In this document: positions 56,085 through 62,563 of the stretch, piece after piece | How positions within the stretch are numbered: the stretch's first letter is position 1 | Layout of the letters: every line of letters begins with the position of its first letter | The notes under the pieces: model-generated | Told to the model about the DNA's origin: nothing | The model's database searches: none | What the model saw: only the letters and a program-made list of their open reading frames with translations | Source: Anaerotruncus sp. MC2020 | GTDB lineage: Bacteria; Bacillota; Clostridia; Oscillospirales; Ruminococcaceae | NCBI GenBank assembly: GCA_000701945.1 | Contig: KL370841.1 | Location: forward strand, 213,150 to 277,149 | Reading direction: 5' to 3' | Length of the DNA: 64,000 nt | Translations under genes and position numbers: made by a program

Positions 56085-58337
56085 TTATTCCACGTTTTTG
56101 AGTGCCTCGTCCATGGGTATCCTGTTTATCCTGAACTTGAGAAGCATCGTCGTCACAAGATACGTCACAACGCCTATCGCTACCGTCTTGACATAAGCCG
56201 ATACGGGTACATCAGGTGCGAGCCAGCCCGGATACTCCATCATCATCGTGCGCCACAGCCAGTCAAGCGTCTTGCCCTCCAGCGGTATGCACAGCAGGAA
56301 CGACGCTATCGTCACTATCGTCGTGGTGCGCAGATATATGCCGCTTATCTCCCGCGGCTCGTAGCCCAGTATCTTCGCCACCGATATCGACTGCGCGTTC
56401 TTCTCTATCATGACCTTCGAGAGCAGATATACCACCAGCACTATGACCGCGATGCCAAGTATCACGAATATGCTCATCAGATTGCCCATTGAACGCCTCA
56501 GCTGACGCGAGGTCTTGGTCACCTCGTCCTCGGTTATTTCCGAGGCAATCAGCTTCTCGTCGATGTCGTCAAGCTCCCTGTCCGAAAAATAGCCCGAGAA
56601 ATAACCCTCGTCCTTGTCAAACGTCTCGTTGAAGAAGTCGATGTCCATGAATACGACGAGCGACGACGGATAATCGTAGACGCCGCTGACGTCGAATGTG
56701 TATTCCTCGCCGCCGTACTCGTCCTCAAGCGTGATGCTGTCGCCTGCCTTCAGGCGGTATTTGTCCGCATACGCCGAGGATATCTCGACGGTATCTTTCT
56801 TGATGTCCGAGTGGAAGTATTTGCTGTCCTCGGCAATGCCGTAGACCGATACGCCCTCGGAGAAGTCGCCGCGGACTATCTTCAGTTCTCCTGCCGCGAA
56901 TTTCTCTGCCTTTTCCTCCTCGGTCGGCACGGGTGCCTTCAATATGTAGGTGTGCTGTGATATCATGCTGTTTATGCTGTCCTCGGCAAACTTGTCAAGG
57001 AGAGGCGAGAAGAGCTGGCTGAACATCATGATAACGCTCGCAAAGAAGATGCCGACGAAGATAGTCAGGTAGCCGCCGAAGTTCTGAAACAGCACACGGA
57101 GGCGATATCTCGTCATTATCGGTATCTTGGTGTTGAGCTTGAACGCCTTCTTGCGCTGGTGACGCTTCAGGTCGCGGCGTATGAATTTCAGCGGCGACAG
57201 GCTGAGCTTCGCGGCAAGCATTATGATGTTTATGGCGATGAGTATCACCATTGGTATGACTGTCGTGTCAATGAATGCGTCGGCATTCCACTGCGTCTTG
57301 TAGCTGACAAGGCTGTATGAGCCGAGATACATATCCGCCATGTATTCCTTCAATACGGTGTAGCCGAGCACGTTTCCGAGTACGCACGCCACGAGCAGTA
57401 CTATCACGGGCGCCGCAAGATAGTGGCGTATCATCTCGAGCCTCGTGTAGCCCGATGCGCGAAGAGTACCGATGACGTTCGCTTCCTTGGTTATGGTATT
57501 GCTCGTAGTTACCGCGAAAACAAACGATATGATGACTATCAGCATATCAAGCATGACAAGCATCATGACCCTGTCGTGTCCGATGTCGTCGCCCGAAAAC
57601 TTGATAGCGCTGTTTCGGCAGGTCGGCACGAAATTGCTCAGCACTGCCTTCTGTGCGAGCGCCTTCACAAGGTCGTCGCCCTGCTCCTTTGCCTCCTTGC
57701 CGAAGGTGTCGGCGGGTGGGTCGTCGTACTTCCACGCGTATGACCAGTGAAGGTATTTATCATCGACTTTGTCGAAGCCCTCGTCAGTAACAACGCTGAC
57801 ACCGAATTTCTCGGTATCGAACATGAAGTCGGTGATGTCCTTGTAAAGTGCCGAATAATCGGGGAGAGCGACAATGCCCGTTATTTTGTAGTCCTTGCCG
57901 TCGAGCGTTATAGTGTCGCCCTGCTTTATCTCGTTGCTCTTCATATAAAGACGGTCGAGCGCTATCTCGTCCTCTGCCGCGGGGAGCTCGCCGTCGAGCA
58001 GGCAGGGGGTGTTGACCTCCTCCCTCGTCCTGAACAGGCGGACTGTACTGCCGTTGTCGCAGGGAGCGTCCTTGAAGCGGTCGTCATAGAGGGTGATGTC
58101 CTCCTCCTCGCAGGCTTCAAGCGTTGCCTTGTCGGGCTCCTCGGCAAATTCAACGTGTCCGTCCTCTATGTTGTAGGTCTCGAAGCTCTCGTCATAGGCG
58201 ACCTTGAGGCTCGCGTCAGCGATGAAATATCCCGAAGCCACGCCTATGAGCGCGACCATGAAAACGAAGATGACAATGTATTTTCCCGCCTCGGAGCGTA
58301 TCTCGCGCGGGATTCGGCGTCTAAGAGGGTCTCTCAT
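56085..58337 (-). CDS. ABC transporter permease with two FtsX domains
   Basis: 750 residues. N-terminal membrane helix (KYIVIFVFMVALIGVASGYF), a large extracytoplasmic domain to about 255, three helices (VMMLVMLDMLIVIISFVFAV and following), a second extracytoplasmic domain (about 460-600) and three or four C-terminal helices. This is the MacB/FtsX-like class that moves peptides or lipids or drives extracellular events without classic transport. The ATPase gene is 12 bases upstream. No regulator gene is nearby. Confidence 0.87.
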   Translation of the reverse strand: MRDPLRRRIPREIRSEAGKYIVIFVFMVALIGVASGYFIADASLKVAYDESFETYNIEDGHVEFAEEPDKATLEACEEEDITLYDDRFKDAPCDNGSTVRLFRTREEVNTPCLLDGELPAAEDEIALDRLYMKSNEIKQGDTITLDGKDYKITGIVALPDYSALYKDITDFMFDTEKFGVSVVTDEGFDKVDDKYLHWSYAWKYDDPPADTFGKEAKEQGDDLVKALAQKAVLSNFVPTCRNSAIKFSGDDIGHDRVMMLVMLDMLIVIISFVFAVTTSNTITKEANVIGTLRASGYTRLEMIRHYLAAPVIVLLVACVLGNVLGYTVLKEYMADMYLGSYSLVSYKTQWNADAFIDTTVIPMVILIAINIIMLAAKLSLSPLKFIRRDLKRHQRKKAFKLNTKIPIMTRYRLRVLFQNFGGYLTIFVGIFFASVIMMFSQLFSPLLDKFAEDSINSMISQHTYILKAPVPTEEEKAEKFAAGELKIVRGDFSEGVSVYGIAEDSKYFHSDIKKDTVEISSAYADKYRLKAGDSITLEDEYGGEEYTFDVSGVYDYPSSLVVFMDIDFFNETFDKDEGYFSGYFSDRELDDIDEKLIASEITEDEVTKTSRQLRRSMGNLMSIFVILGIAVIVLVVYLLSKVMIEKNAQSISVAKILGYEPREISGIYLRTTTIVTIASFLLCIPLEGKTLDWLWRTMMMEYPGWLAPDVPVSAYVKTVAIGVVTYLVTTMLLKFRINRIPMDEALKNVE

Positions 58338-58349
58338 GATTCCGCCCCC

Positions 58350-59048
58350 TTACCACTCGAGCTCGTCAGCGGACTGCTTGTGCTCGTTCAGCTTGTTCGA
58401 CCTTATTACGCCGTCGCGGAGCTTCACGACCCTGTCTGCCATGTTCTTTATCGCGTCGTTGTGAGTTACCATGATGACGGTACTGCCGTACTTCTGATTT
58501 ACGGTCTCGATGAGCTTCAGTATCTCCTTCGAGGTGTTGTAGTCGAGCGCGCCCGTAGGCTCGTCGCAGAGCAGTATATCGGGGTTCTTGACGATTGCTC
58601 TGCCGATAGCGGTACGCTGCTGCTGTCCGCCCGAGAGCTGATTCGGCAGCTTGTGACGGTGCTCGTAGAGTCCGAGCGTCTTGAGGATATCGTCCACATC
58701 GAGCGGATTGTCGCCGAGATACGCGCCGACCTCGATATTCTCCTTGATGTTGAGATTCGGGATAAGATTGTACATCTGGAATATGTAGCCGAGATGCTTG
58801 CGGCGGTAACGGGTCAGCGCCTTCTCGTTCATGTCCGCGGTCTTTTCGCCGCCGATAGAGATGTGTCCGCTGTCGGCACGGTCAATGCCGCCGATGATGT
58901 TCAGCAGCGTCGACTTGCCCGAGCCCGACGGTCCGAGCAGCACGCAGAACTCTCCCTTTTCAAGCTCGAAGGATATCCCCTTCAGGACATCGACACGGCT
59001 CTCGCCCTCGCCGAACGCCTTTTTGATGTCGCAGATTTCTATAAACAT
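58350..59048 (-). CDS. ABC transporter ATP-binding protein, MacB/LolD family
   Basis: 232 residues from the ATG at 59048 (AAAGGGAT upstream); the long upstream frame runs back through a tRNA and is not coding. Walker A GPSGSGKST, Q-loop YIFQMYNLIPNL, signature LSGGQQQR, Walker B ILLCDEPTGALD, switch His in VTHNDAI. It energises the permease encoded just downstream. Pairs of this kind often export antimicrobial peptides or act in resistance. Confidence 0.93.
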   Translation of the reverse strand: MFIEICDIKKAFGEGESRVDVLKGISFELEKGEFCVLLGPSGSGKSTLLNIIGGIDRADSGHISIGGEKTADMNEKALTRYRRKHLGYIFQMYNLIPNLNIKENIEVGAYLGDNPLDVDDILKTLGLYEHRHKLPNQLSGGQQQRTAIGRAIVKNPDILLCDEPTGALDYNTSKEILKLIETVNQKYGSTVIMVTHNDAIKNMADRVVKLRDGVIRSNKLNEHKQSADELEW

Positions 59049-59063
59049 AAAGTCATCCCTTTC

Positions 59064-59079
59064 GTTAGATTTTACTAAC
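59064..59079. promoter_or_regulatory. palindrome in the ABC operon leader, possible operator
   Basis: GTTAG-ATTTTA-CTAAC, a 16-bp inverted repeat between the promoter and the start codon. The size and AT-rich centre fit a TetR/MarR-type operator, but no regulator gene is close. Confidence 0.4.
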
Positions 59080-59120
59080 ATCATGTCTTTAAATAAAGGT
59101 CTGTATCCGACCTTGCTTAC

Positions 59121-59149
59121 ATTGTAGCACATTGTTTTATTTTTGTCAA
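59121..59149 (-). promoter_or_regulatory. promoter of the ABC transporter operon
   Basis: On the minus strand TTGACA (59144-59149), 17-bp spacer, TACAAT (59121-59126). Confidence 0.8.
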
Positions 59150-59183
59150 TATAAATGTTCCAAAAAAACAAGACAAATAATTC

Positions 59184-59212
59184 TTGACAGTACAGAAAGA
59201 ATATGGTATAAT
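59184..59212 (+). promoter_or_regulatory. promoter of tRNA-Ala
   Basis: TTGACA (59184-59189), 17-bp spacer, TATAAT (59207-59212) with extended -10 TGG. Confidence 0.85.
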
Positions 59213-59225
59213 ATTCCTCGGACAT

Positions 59226-59301
59226 GGGCTTGTAGCTCAGCTGGGAGAGCGCTGCGTTCGCAACGCAGAGGTCGAGGGTTCGATCCCCTTCAAGTCCACC
59301 A
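59226..59301 (+). tRNA. tRNA-Ala (anticodon CGC)
   Basis: 76 nt with encoded CCA. Acceptor GGGCTTG pairs with CAAGTCC and includes the G3.U70 pair that identifies tRNA-Ala. Anticodon stem CTGCG/CGCAG with loop TTCGCAA gives anticodon CGC, reading GCG. T-arm GGTTCGATCC is standard. It has its own strong promoter and a terminator about 115 bases downstream, so it is a single-gene unit. Confidence 0.95.
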
Positions 59302-59415
59302 CGAGCTGTGTCAGCTCGACCCCGATTTCGCGCCTCACTTGATGTGGGGCGCAAATTGTCTCCCGCGATTCATACTTGTTCATATAGACTAAACTTAAAA
59401 AGCCCCCGCAGGCAG

Positions 59416-59452
59416 ATTCGCGGTTCAGTTTTACTGAGCCGCGAATTTTTTT
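59416..59452 (+). terminator. terminator of tRNA-Ala
   Basis: TTCGCGGTTCAG, loop TTTTA, CTGAGCCGCGAA, then T7; a 12-bp stem with one G.T pair. Confidence 0.85.
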
Positions 59453-59456
59453 GTAG

Positions 59457-59532
59457 GGGCGCATTACAGCAAAGCTGCATATAGCATCGCAATCCAAATC
59501 AAAGATTTGGTGCGCTGCTTATCCGTGCGCCC
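59457..59532 (-). repeat. nested repeat, copy 6
   Basis: GGGCGCATT (59457-59465), 57-bp core in reverse orientation (59466-59522), CCGTGCGCCC (59523-59532). Compare the empty form at 59563-59587. Confidence 0.92.
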
Positions 59533-59562
59533 GACCCTAACGATATATTCGCGGCAACATAT

Positions 59563-59587
59563 TGTAGGGGCGCATTCCGTGCGCCCG
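59563..59587 (-). repeat. empty palindrome matching copy 6
   Basis: TGTAGGGGCGCATT directly joined to CCGTGCGCCCG, identical to the two flanks of copy 6 but without the 57-bp core. Stem GGGCGCA/TGCGCCC with loop TTCCG. Confidence 0.9.
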
Positions 59588-59652
59588 CTTCCATAACTGA
59601 CGTTTCGCCTCATTGTCGATTTTTACCGCTTCTTCGCCGCCATAGACGGCGA

Positions 59653-59772
59653 CTAAGGGCTTTGCCCTTAGAACCCACAAGGGCTCTGCCCTTGACCCGC
59701 CAGAGGCGCCGCCTCTGGACTCTGCAAGCCTTTGAAAAGGCTTGAGCGAAACTTTCGGTTTCGCGCGGCAGT
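59653..59772. repeat. long hairpin-rich repeat, copy 2
   Basis: Contains AAGGGCTTTGCCCTT, CAAGGGCTCTGCCCTTG, AGAGGCGCCGCCTCT, AAGCCTTTGAAAAGGCTT and GCGAAACTTTCGGTTTCGC, parallel to the elements at 55836-56012. Confidence 0.75.
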
Positions 59773-59821
59773 TTATTCAATGAGGCAGTTTTCTCCGCGC
59801 GGCAAGCTGAACTCTTTTTTC

Positions 59822-59850
59822 TTGCTATTTTTTCCATTTAGTGTTATAAT
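59822..59850 (+). promoter_or_regulatory. promoter of flippase gene
   Basis: TTGCTA (59822-59827), 17-bp spacer, TATAAT (59845-59850). Confidence 0.7.
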
Positions 59851-59884
59851 GTACATTGTGAAATCTTTTTTCGGAGTGTAAGCA

Positions 59885-61315
59885 ATGAATAAATATAAAA
59901 AGCTCGCAATGAATACGGGCATCTTCGCCGTCGGCAGCTTCGGCTCGAAGATACTGGTCATTCTCCTGACCCGCCTGTATTCCGAATACCTCGACCCCGC
60001 AAGCACCGATATCAAGGAGCTCCTCGAGCCGACTGCCCTGTTTTTGCAGCCGTTATTCACTTTCGCCCTTCAGGAGTACCTCATCCGCTTCGGTCTCGAC
60101 AAGGAATACGACAAGCGTCAGGTCTTCACTACCTCGGGTGCGATAACCCTCGCGGGAATGCTCCTCATGGCGCTCGTTGTCCCGATACTGAGCCTTGTCC
60201 CCGCCCTCCACTATATCCGAGGATACACGCTCCTGCTCGTCGTATACGTCACCACCTCGTCTCTGCGTATGCTCTGTCAGCAGTTCGTCCGCTCGCGGGA
60301 TATGGTCAAGCTCTTCTCGCTCGACGGCATTCTCGCCACGCTGACCCTCTTCCTCTTCAACCTGCTGTTCATTGCCGTCTTCAAATGGGGAGTCGCGGGA
60401 TTTATGCTCGCGGTCATACTCTCCGACCTGCTCTCGGCGATATTCCTGTTCGTCGTTGCTGACCTCGGCAAATTCGCGCACCTGCGGTACTTCAACACGG
60501 AGCTCGGCGTGAAAATGATGCGATATGCCGCTCCGCTCATCCCCACCATTGTTATGTGGACGATTACGAGCGTCTCCGACCGACTGTTCATCGAGAATAT
60601 GCACAGCGACCGCGCTCAGCTCGGCGAGGGCTCGGTCACGCTGTACGGCTACGCGAACCGCATCCCCAACCTCATTTCAATGGTTTCGACCATATTCTTC
60701 CAAGCGTGGAATATGTCCGCGATAACCGAGAATGAATCCGCCGACAGAAGCGAGTTCTACGAGAAGGTCTACAACGCCTATGAGGCGATACTCTTCATCG
60801 CCGCGGCGGGACTCCTCCTCGTAATCAAGCCCGTTACAGGCTTCCTCGTCGTCTCGTCGAATTTCAAGATATATGCGGACGTCTACCTCTACACGCCGAT
60901 ACTCGTCTCAGCCGTGCTGTTCATGTCGCTGAACCAGTTCCTCGGCAGTATCTACTCCGCGACCAAGCATACCAAAAACAGCTTCTGGACAGCGCTCGTG
61001 GCGTGCTCGGTCAACCTCGTGCTCAACTTCGCCCTCATTCCCGAATGGGGCATTCAGGGCGCTTCGATAGCCACCTTCCTCAGCTATTACGTCTGCTTCT
61101 GGGTGAGGATAATCGACGCGAGATATTACGTGCCGTTCAAGTTCAACGCGGTACGCTCGCTGATAAATACGACCCTGCTCTTCATCATGGCGTGGGACAT
61201 CATCGCCGCACCGAAGCTGTGGGTGCTCATACTCGCGGGACTGTGCGCCGCGGTCATTGCGCTCAATTACAAGGCTCTGCTCCTCACGGCAAACAAACTG
61301 CTGAGAAGAAATTGA
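59885..61315 (+). CDS. polysaccharide flippase, MOP/Wzx type
   Basis: 476 residues with about 12-14 membrane helices of the MOP (MATE/MviN/Wzx) superfamily. Opening KLAMNTGIFAVGSFGSKILV and the loop LYSEYLDP... are typical of O-antigen/teichoic-acid repeat-unit flippases, as is the C-terminal NQFLGSIYSATKHTKNSFW with LNFALIPEWGIQGASIAT. It should move undecaprenyl-linked oligosaccharides across the membrane. It may serve the glycan operon at 30-38 kb, which has an initiating transferase but no flippase of its own. CGGAGTG precedes the ATG. Confidence 0.9.
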   Translation: MNKYKKLAMNTGIFAVGSFGSKILVILLTRLYSEYLDPASTDIKELLEPTALFLQPLFTFALQEYLIRFGLDKEYDKRQVFTTSGAITLAGMLLMALVVPILSLVPALHYIRGYTLLLVVYVTTSSLRMLCQQFVRSRDMVKLFSLDGILATLTLFLFNLLFIAVFKWGVAGFMLAVILSDLLSAIFLFVVADLGKFAHLRYFNTELGVKMMRYAAPLIPTIVMWTITSVSDRLFIENMHSDRAQLGEGSVTLYGYANRIPNLISMVSTIFFQAWNMSAITENESADRSEFYEKVYNAYEAILFIAAAGLLLVIKPVTGFLVVSSNFKIYADVYLYTPILVSAVLFMSLNQFLGSIYSATKHTKNSFWTALVACSVNLVLNFALIPEWGIQGASIATFLSYYVCFWVRIIDARYYVPFKFNAVRSLINTTLLFIMAWDIIAAPKLWVLILAGLCAAVIALNYKALLLTANKLLRRN

Positions 61316-61326
61316 GCATTGCAGGA

Positions 61327-61391
61327 GTCGATGCCTGCATCGACCCGATAATAATTACGTAATAAGCGCGGGCTGATGTGGGCATCAGCCC
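61327..61391. repeat. two palindromes before deoD
   Basis: GTCGATG-CCTG-CATCGAC (61327-61344) and GGGCTGATG-TGGG-CATCAGCCC (61370-61391), the latter followed by CTAC, the reverse of the GTAGGGG motif of the repeat family. Confidence 0.65.
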
Positions 61392-61444
61392 CTACAACAG
61401 TCTGTTCATGAATCATTATATATATATATCAAGGAGGAATCATT

Positions 61445-62152
61445 ATGCCGACACCACACAACAGCGCCAATAAAGGCGACATCGCCAAAACCGTTCTCAT
61501 GCCCGGCGACCCGCTGAGAGCCAAGTTCATCGCCGAAAAATACCTCACCGACCCCGTCTGCTACAACGAGGTGCGCGGTATGCTCGGCTTCACGGGCACA
61601 TACAAGGGCGTGCCGATTTCCGTGCAGGGAAGCGGCATGGGTATGCCGTCTATCGGTATCTACTCGTGGGAGCTCTTCAACGTGTACGACGTCGAGAACA
61701 TCATCCGCGTCGGCACTTCGGGCGGTATCGACGAGGGCGTCGAGCTCCGCGACGTAGTCATCGCTTCAAGCTCCAGCACCGATTCCAATTACGGCGCGCA
61801 GTTCGAGCTACCCGGCACATACGCTCCCACTGCCTCGTGGAAGCTCCTCTCAGCGGCTGTCAAGGCGGCTGAGGCTAAGGGAAGCCGCTTCCACGTCGGC
61901 AATATACTCTCCAGCGACAAGTTCTACGACGACGCCAACAGCCTCGCTATATGGCAGAAAATGGGCGTGCTCGCAGTGGAAATGGAGTCGGCGGCTCTGT
62001 ATATGAACGCCGCGCGCGCAGGGAAGAACGCTCTCTGCATAACCACCGTTTCAGACTGCCCCCTCCGCGGACTCGCGACATCTCCCGAGGAGAGGCAGAC
62101 TACGTTCTGCGATATGATGGAAATTGCCCTCGAGGCGGCAATAACACTGTAA
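61445..62152 (+). CDS. deoD: purine-nucleoside phosphorylase, DeoD type
   Basis: 235 residues, the usual hexameric DeoD length. Phosphate site VLMPGDPLRAKFIAEKY and RVGTSGG, substrate site with VEMESAALY, and TVSDCPLRG (catalytic Asp). It splits purine nucleosides with phosphate to base and ribose-1-phosphate in salvage. AAGGAGGAATCATT precedes the ATG; a terminator follows 8 bases after the stop, so it is monocistronic or follows the flippase. Confidence 0.96.
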   Translation: MPTPHNSANKGDIAKTVLMPGDPLRAKFIAEKYLTDPVCYNEVRGMLGFTGTYKGVPISVQGSGMGMPSIGIYSWELFNVYDVENIIRVGTSGGIDEGVELRDVVIASSSSTDSNYGAQFELPGTYAPTASWKLLSAAVKAAEAKGSRFHVGNILSSDKFYDDANSLAIWQKMGVLAVEMESAALYMNAARAGKNALCITTVSDCPLRGLATSPEERQTTFCDMMEIALEAAITL

Positions 62153-62160
62153 AAACTCAG

Positions 62161-62185
62161 AAAGGCGGACATTGTCCGCCTTTTT
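62161..62185 (+). terminator. terminator of deoD
   Basis: AAAGGCGGAC-ATT-GTCCGCCTTTTT, perfect stem with T-run. Confidence 0.85.
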
Positions 62186-62457
62186 CAATTGAGAATTGAG
62201 AATTAATGTAGGGTAAACAAATAGAAACAAAGCCATTTTAATTCCTGTGCCAGCCGTTGAAGGACGGCGAAGAAATAGCAAAAGTCAGCAAATGGGGGTA
62301 GGAGAGGAAGGGGAGCGCGAGAGGCGCCGAGCGGGCGCGCGGATAAGCAGCGCACCAAATCTTTGATTTGGATTGCGATGCTATATGCAGCTTTGCTGTA
62401 ATGCGCCCCTACTATCATTTTCCACAAAATCCATTGAAATCTTCCGCGGATTTTTTC
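62186..62457. other. spacer between deoD and carB promoter
   Basis: About 270 bases without a gene. It contains a G-rich tract (GGGGGTAGGAGAGGAAGGGGAG near 62294) and nested repeat copy 7 (62333-62409). No attenuator like those of pyr operons was recognised. Confidence 0.6.
62333..62409 (+). repeat. nested repeat, copy 7
   Basis: GGGCGCGCGG (62333-62342), 57-bp core (62343-62399), AATGCGCCC (62400-62408). The left arm has one base change (GGGCGCG) that weakens pairing with TGCGCCC. Confidence 0.9.
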
Positions 62458-62486
62458 TTGCATTTTGTCGGGTTTTATGGTATGAT
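62458..62486 (+). promoter_or_regulatory. promoter of carB
   Basis: TTGCAT (62458-62463), 17-bp spacer, TATGAT (62481-62486) with extended -10 TGG. Confidence 0.7.
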
Positions 62487-62528
62487 ATAAGGTAAGAATT
62501 TATGCCATGACAAATGGTAAATCTATGT

Positions 62529-62548
62529 CGTGCATACCCCTATGCACG
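62529..62548 (+). promoter_or_regulatory. hairpin just before carB ribosome binding site
   Basis: CGTGCATA-CCCC-TATGCACG, a perfect 8-bp stem ending two bases before GTGAGGAGAT. It could affect translation start or be a protein-binding hairpin; it does not match the PyrR site I know. Confidence 0.45.
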
Positions 62549-62563
62549 GGTGAGGAGATCAAT

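Larger units (their letters stand above)
59302..59821. repeat. repeat-rich spacer after tRNA-Ala
   Basis: No gene. In order: a terminator (59416-59452), nested repeat copy 6 (59457-59532), an empty palindrome of the same family (59563-59587) and copy 2 of the long hairpin-rich repeat (59653-59772). The promoter of the flippase gene follows. Confidence 0.8.

Noticed and set aside
58350-59354. Extended 334-residue form of the ABC ATPase
   Set aside because: The extra N-terminus would be read antisense through tRNA-Ala and across the promoter; ATG 59048 has a binding site and gives the normal family start.
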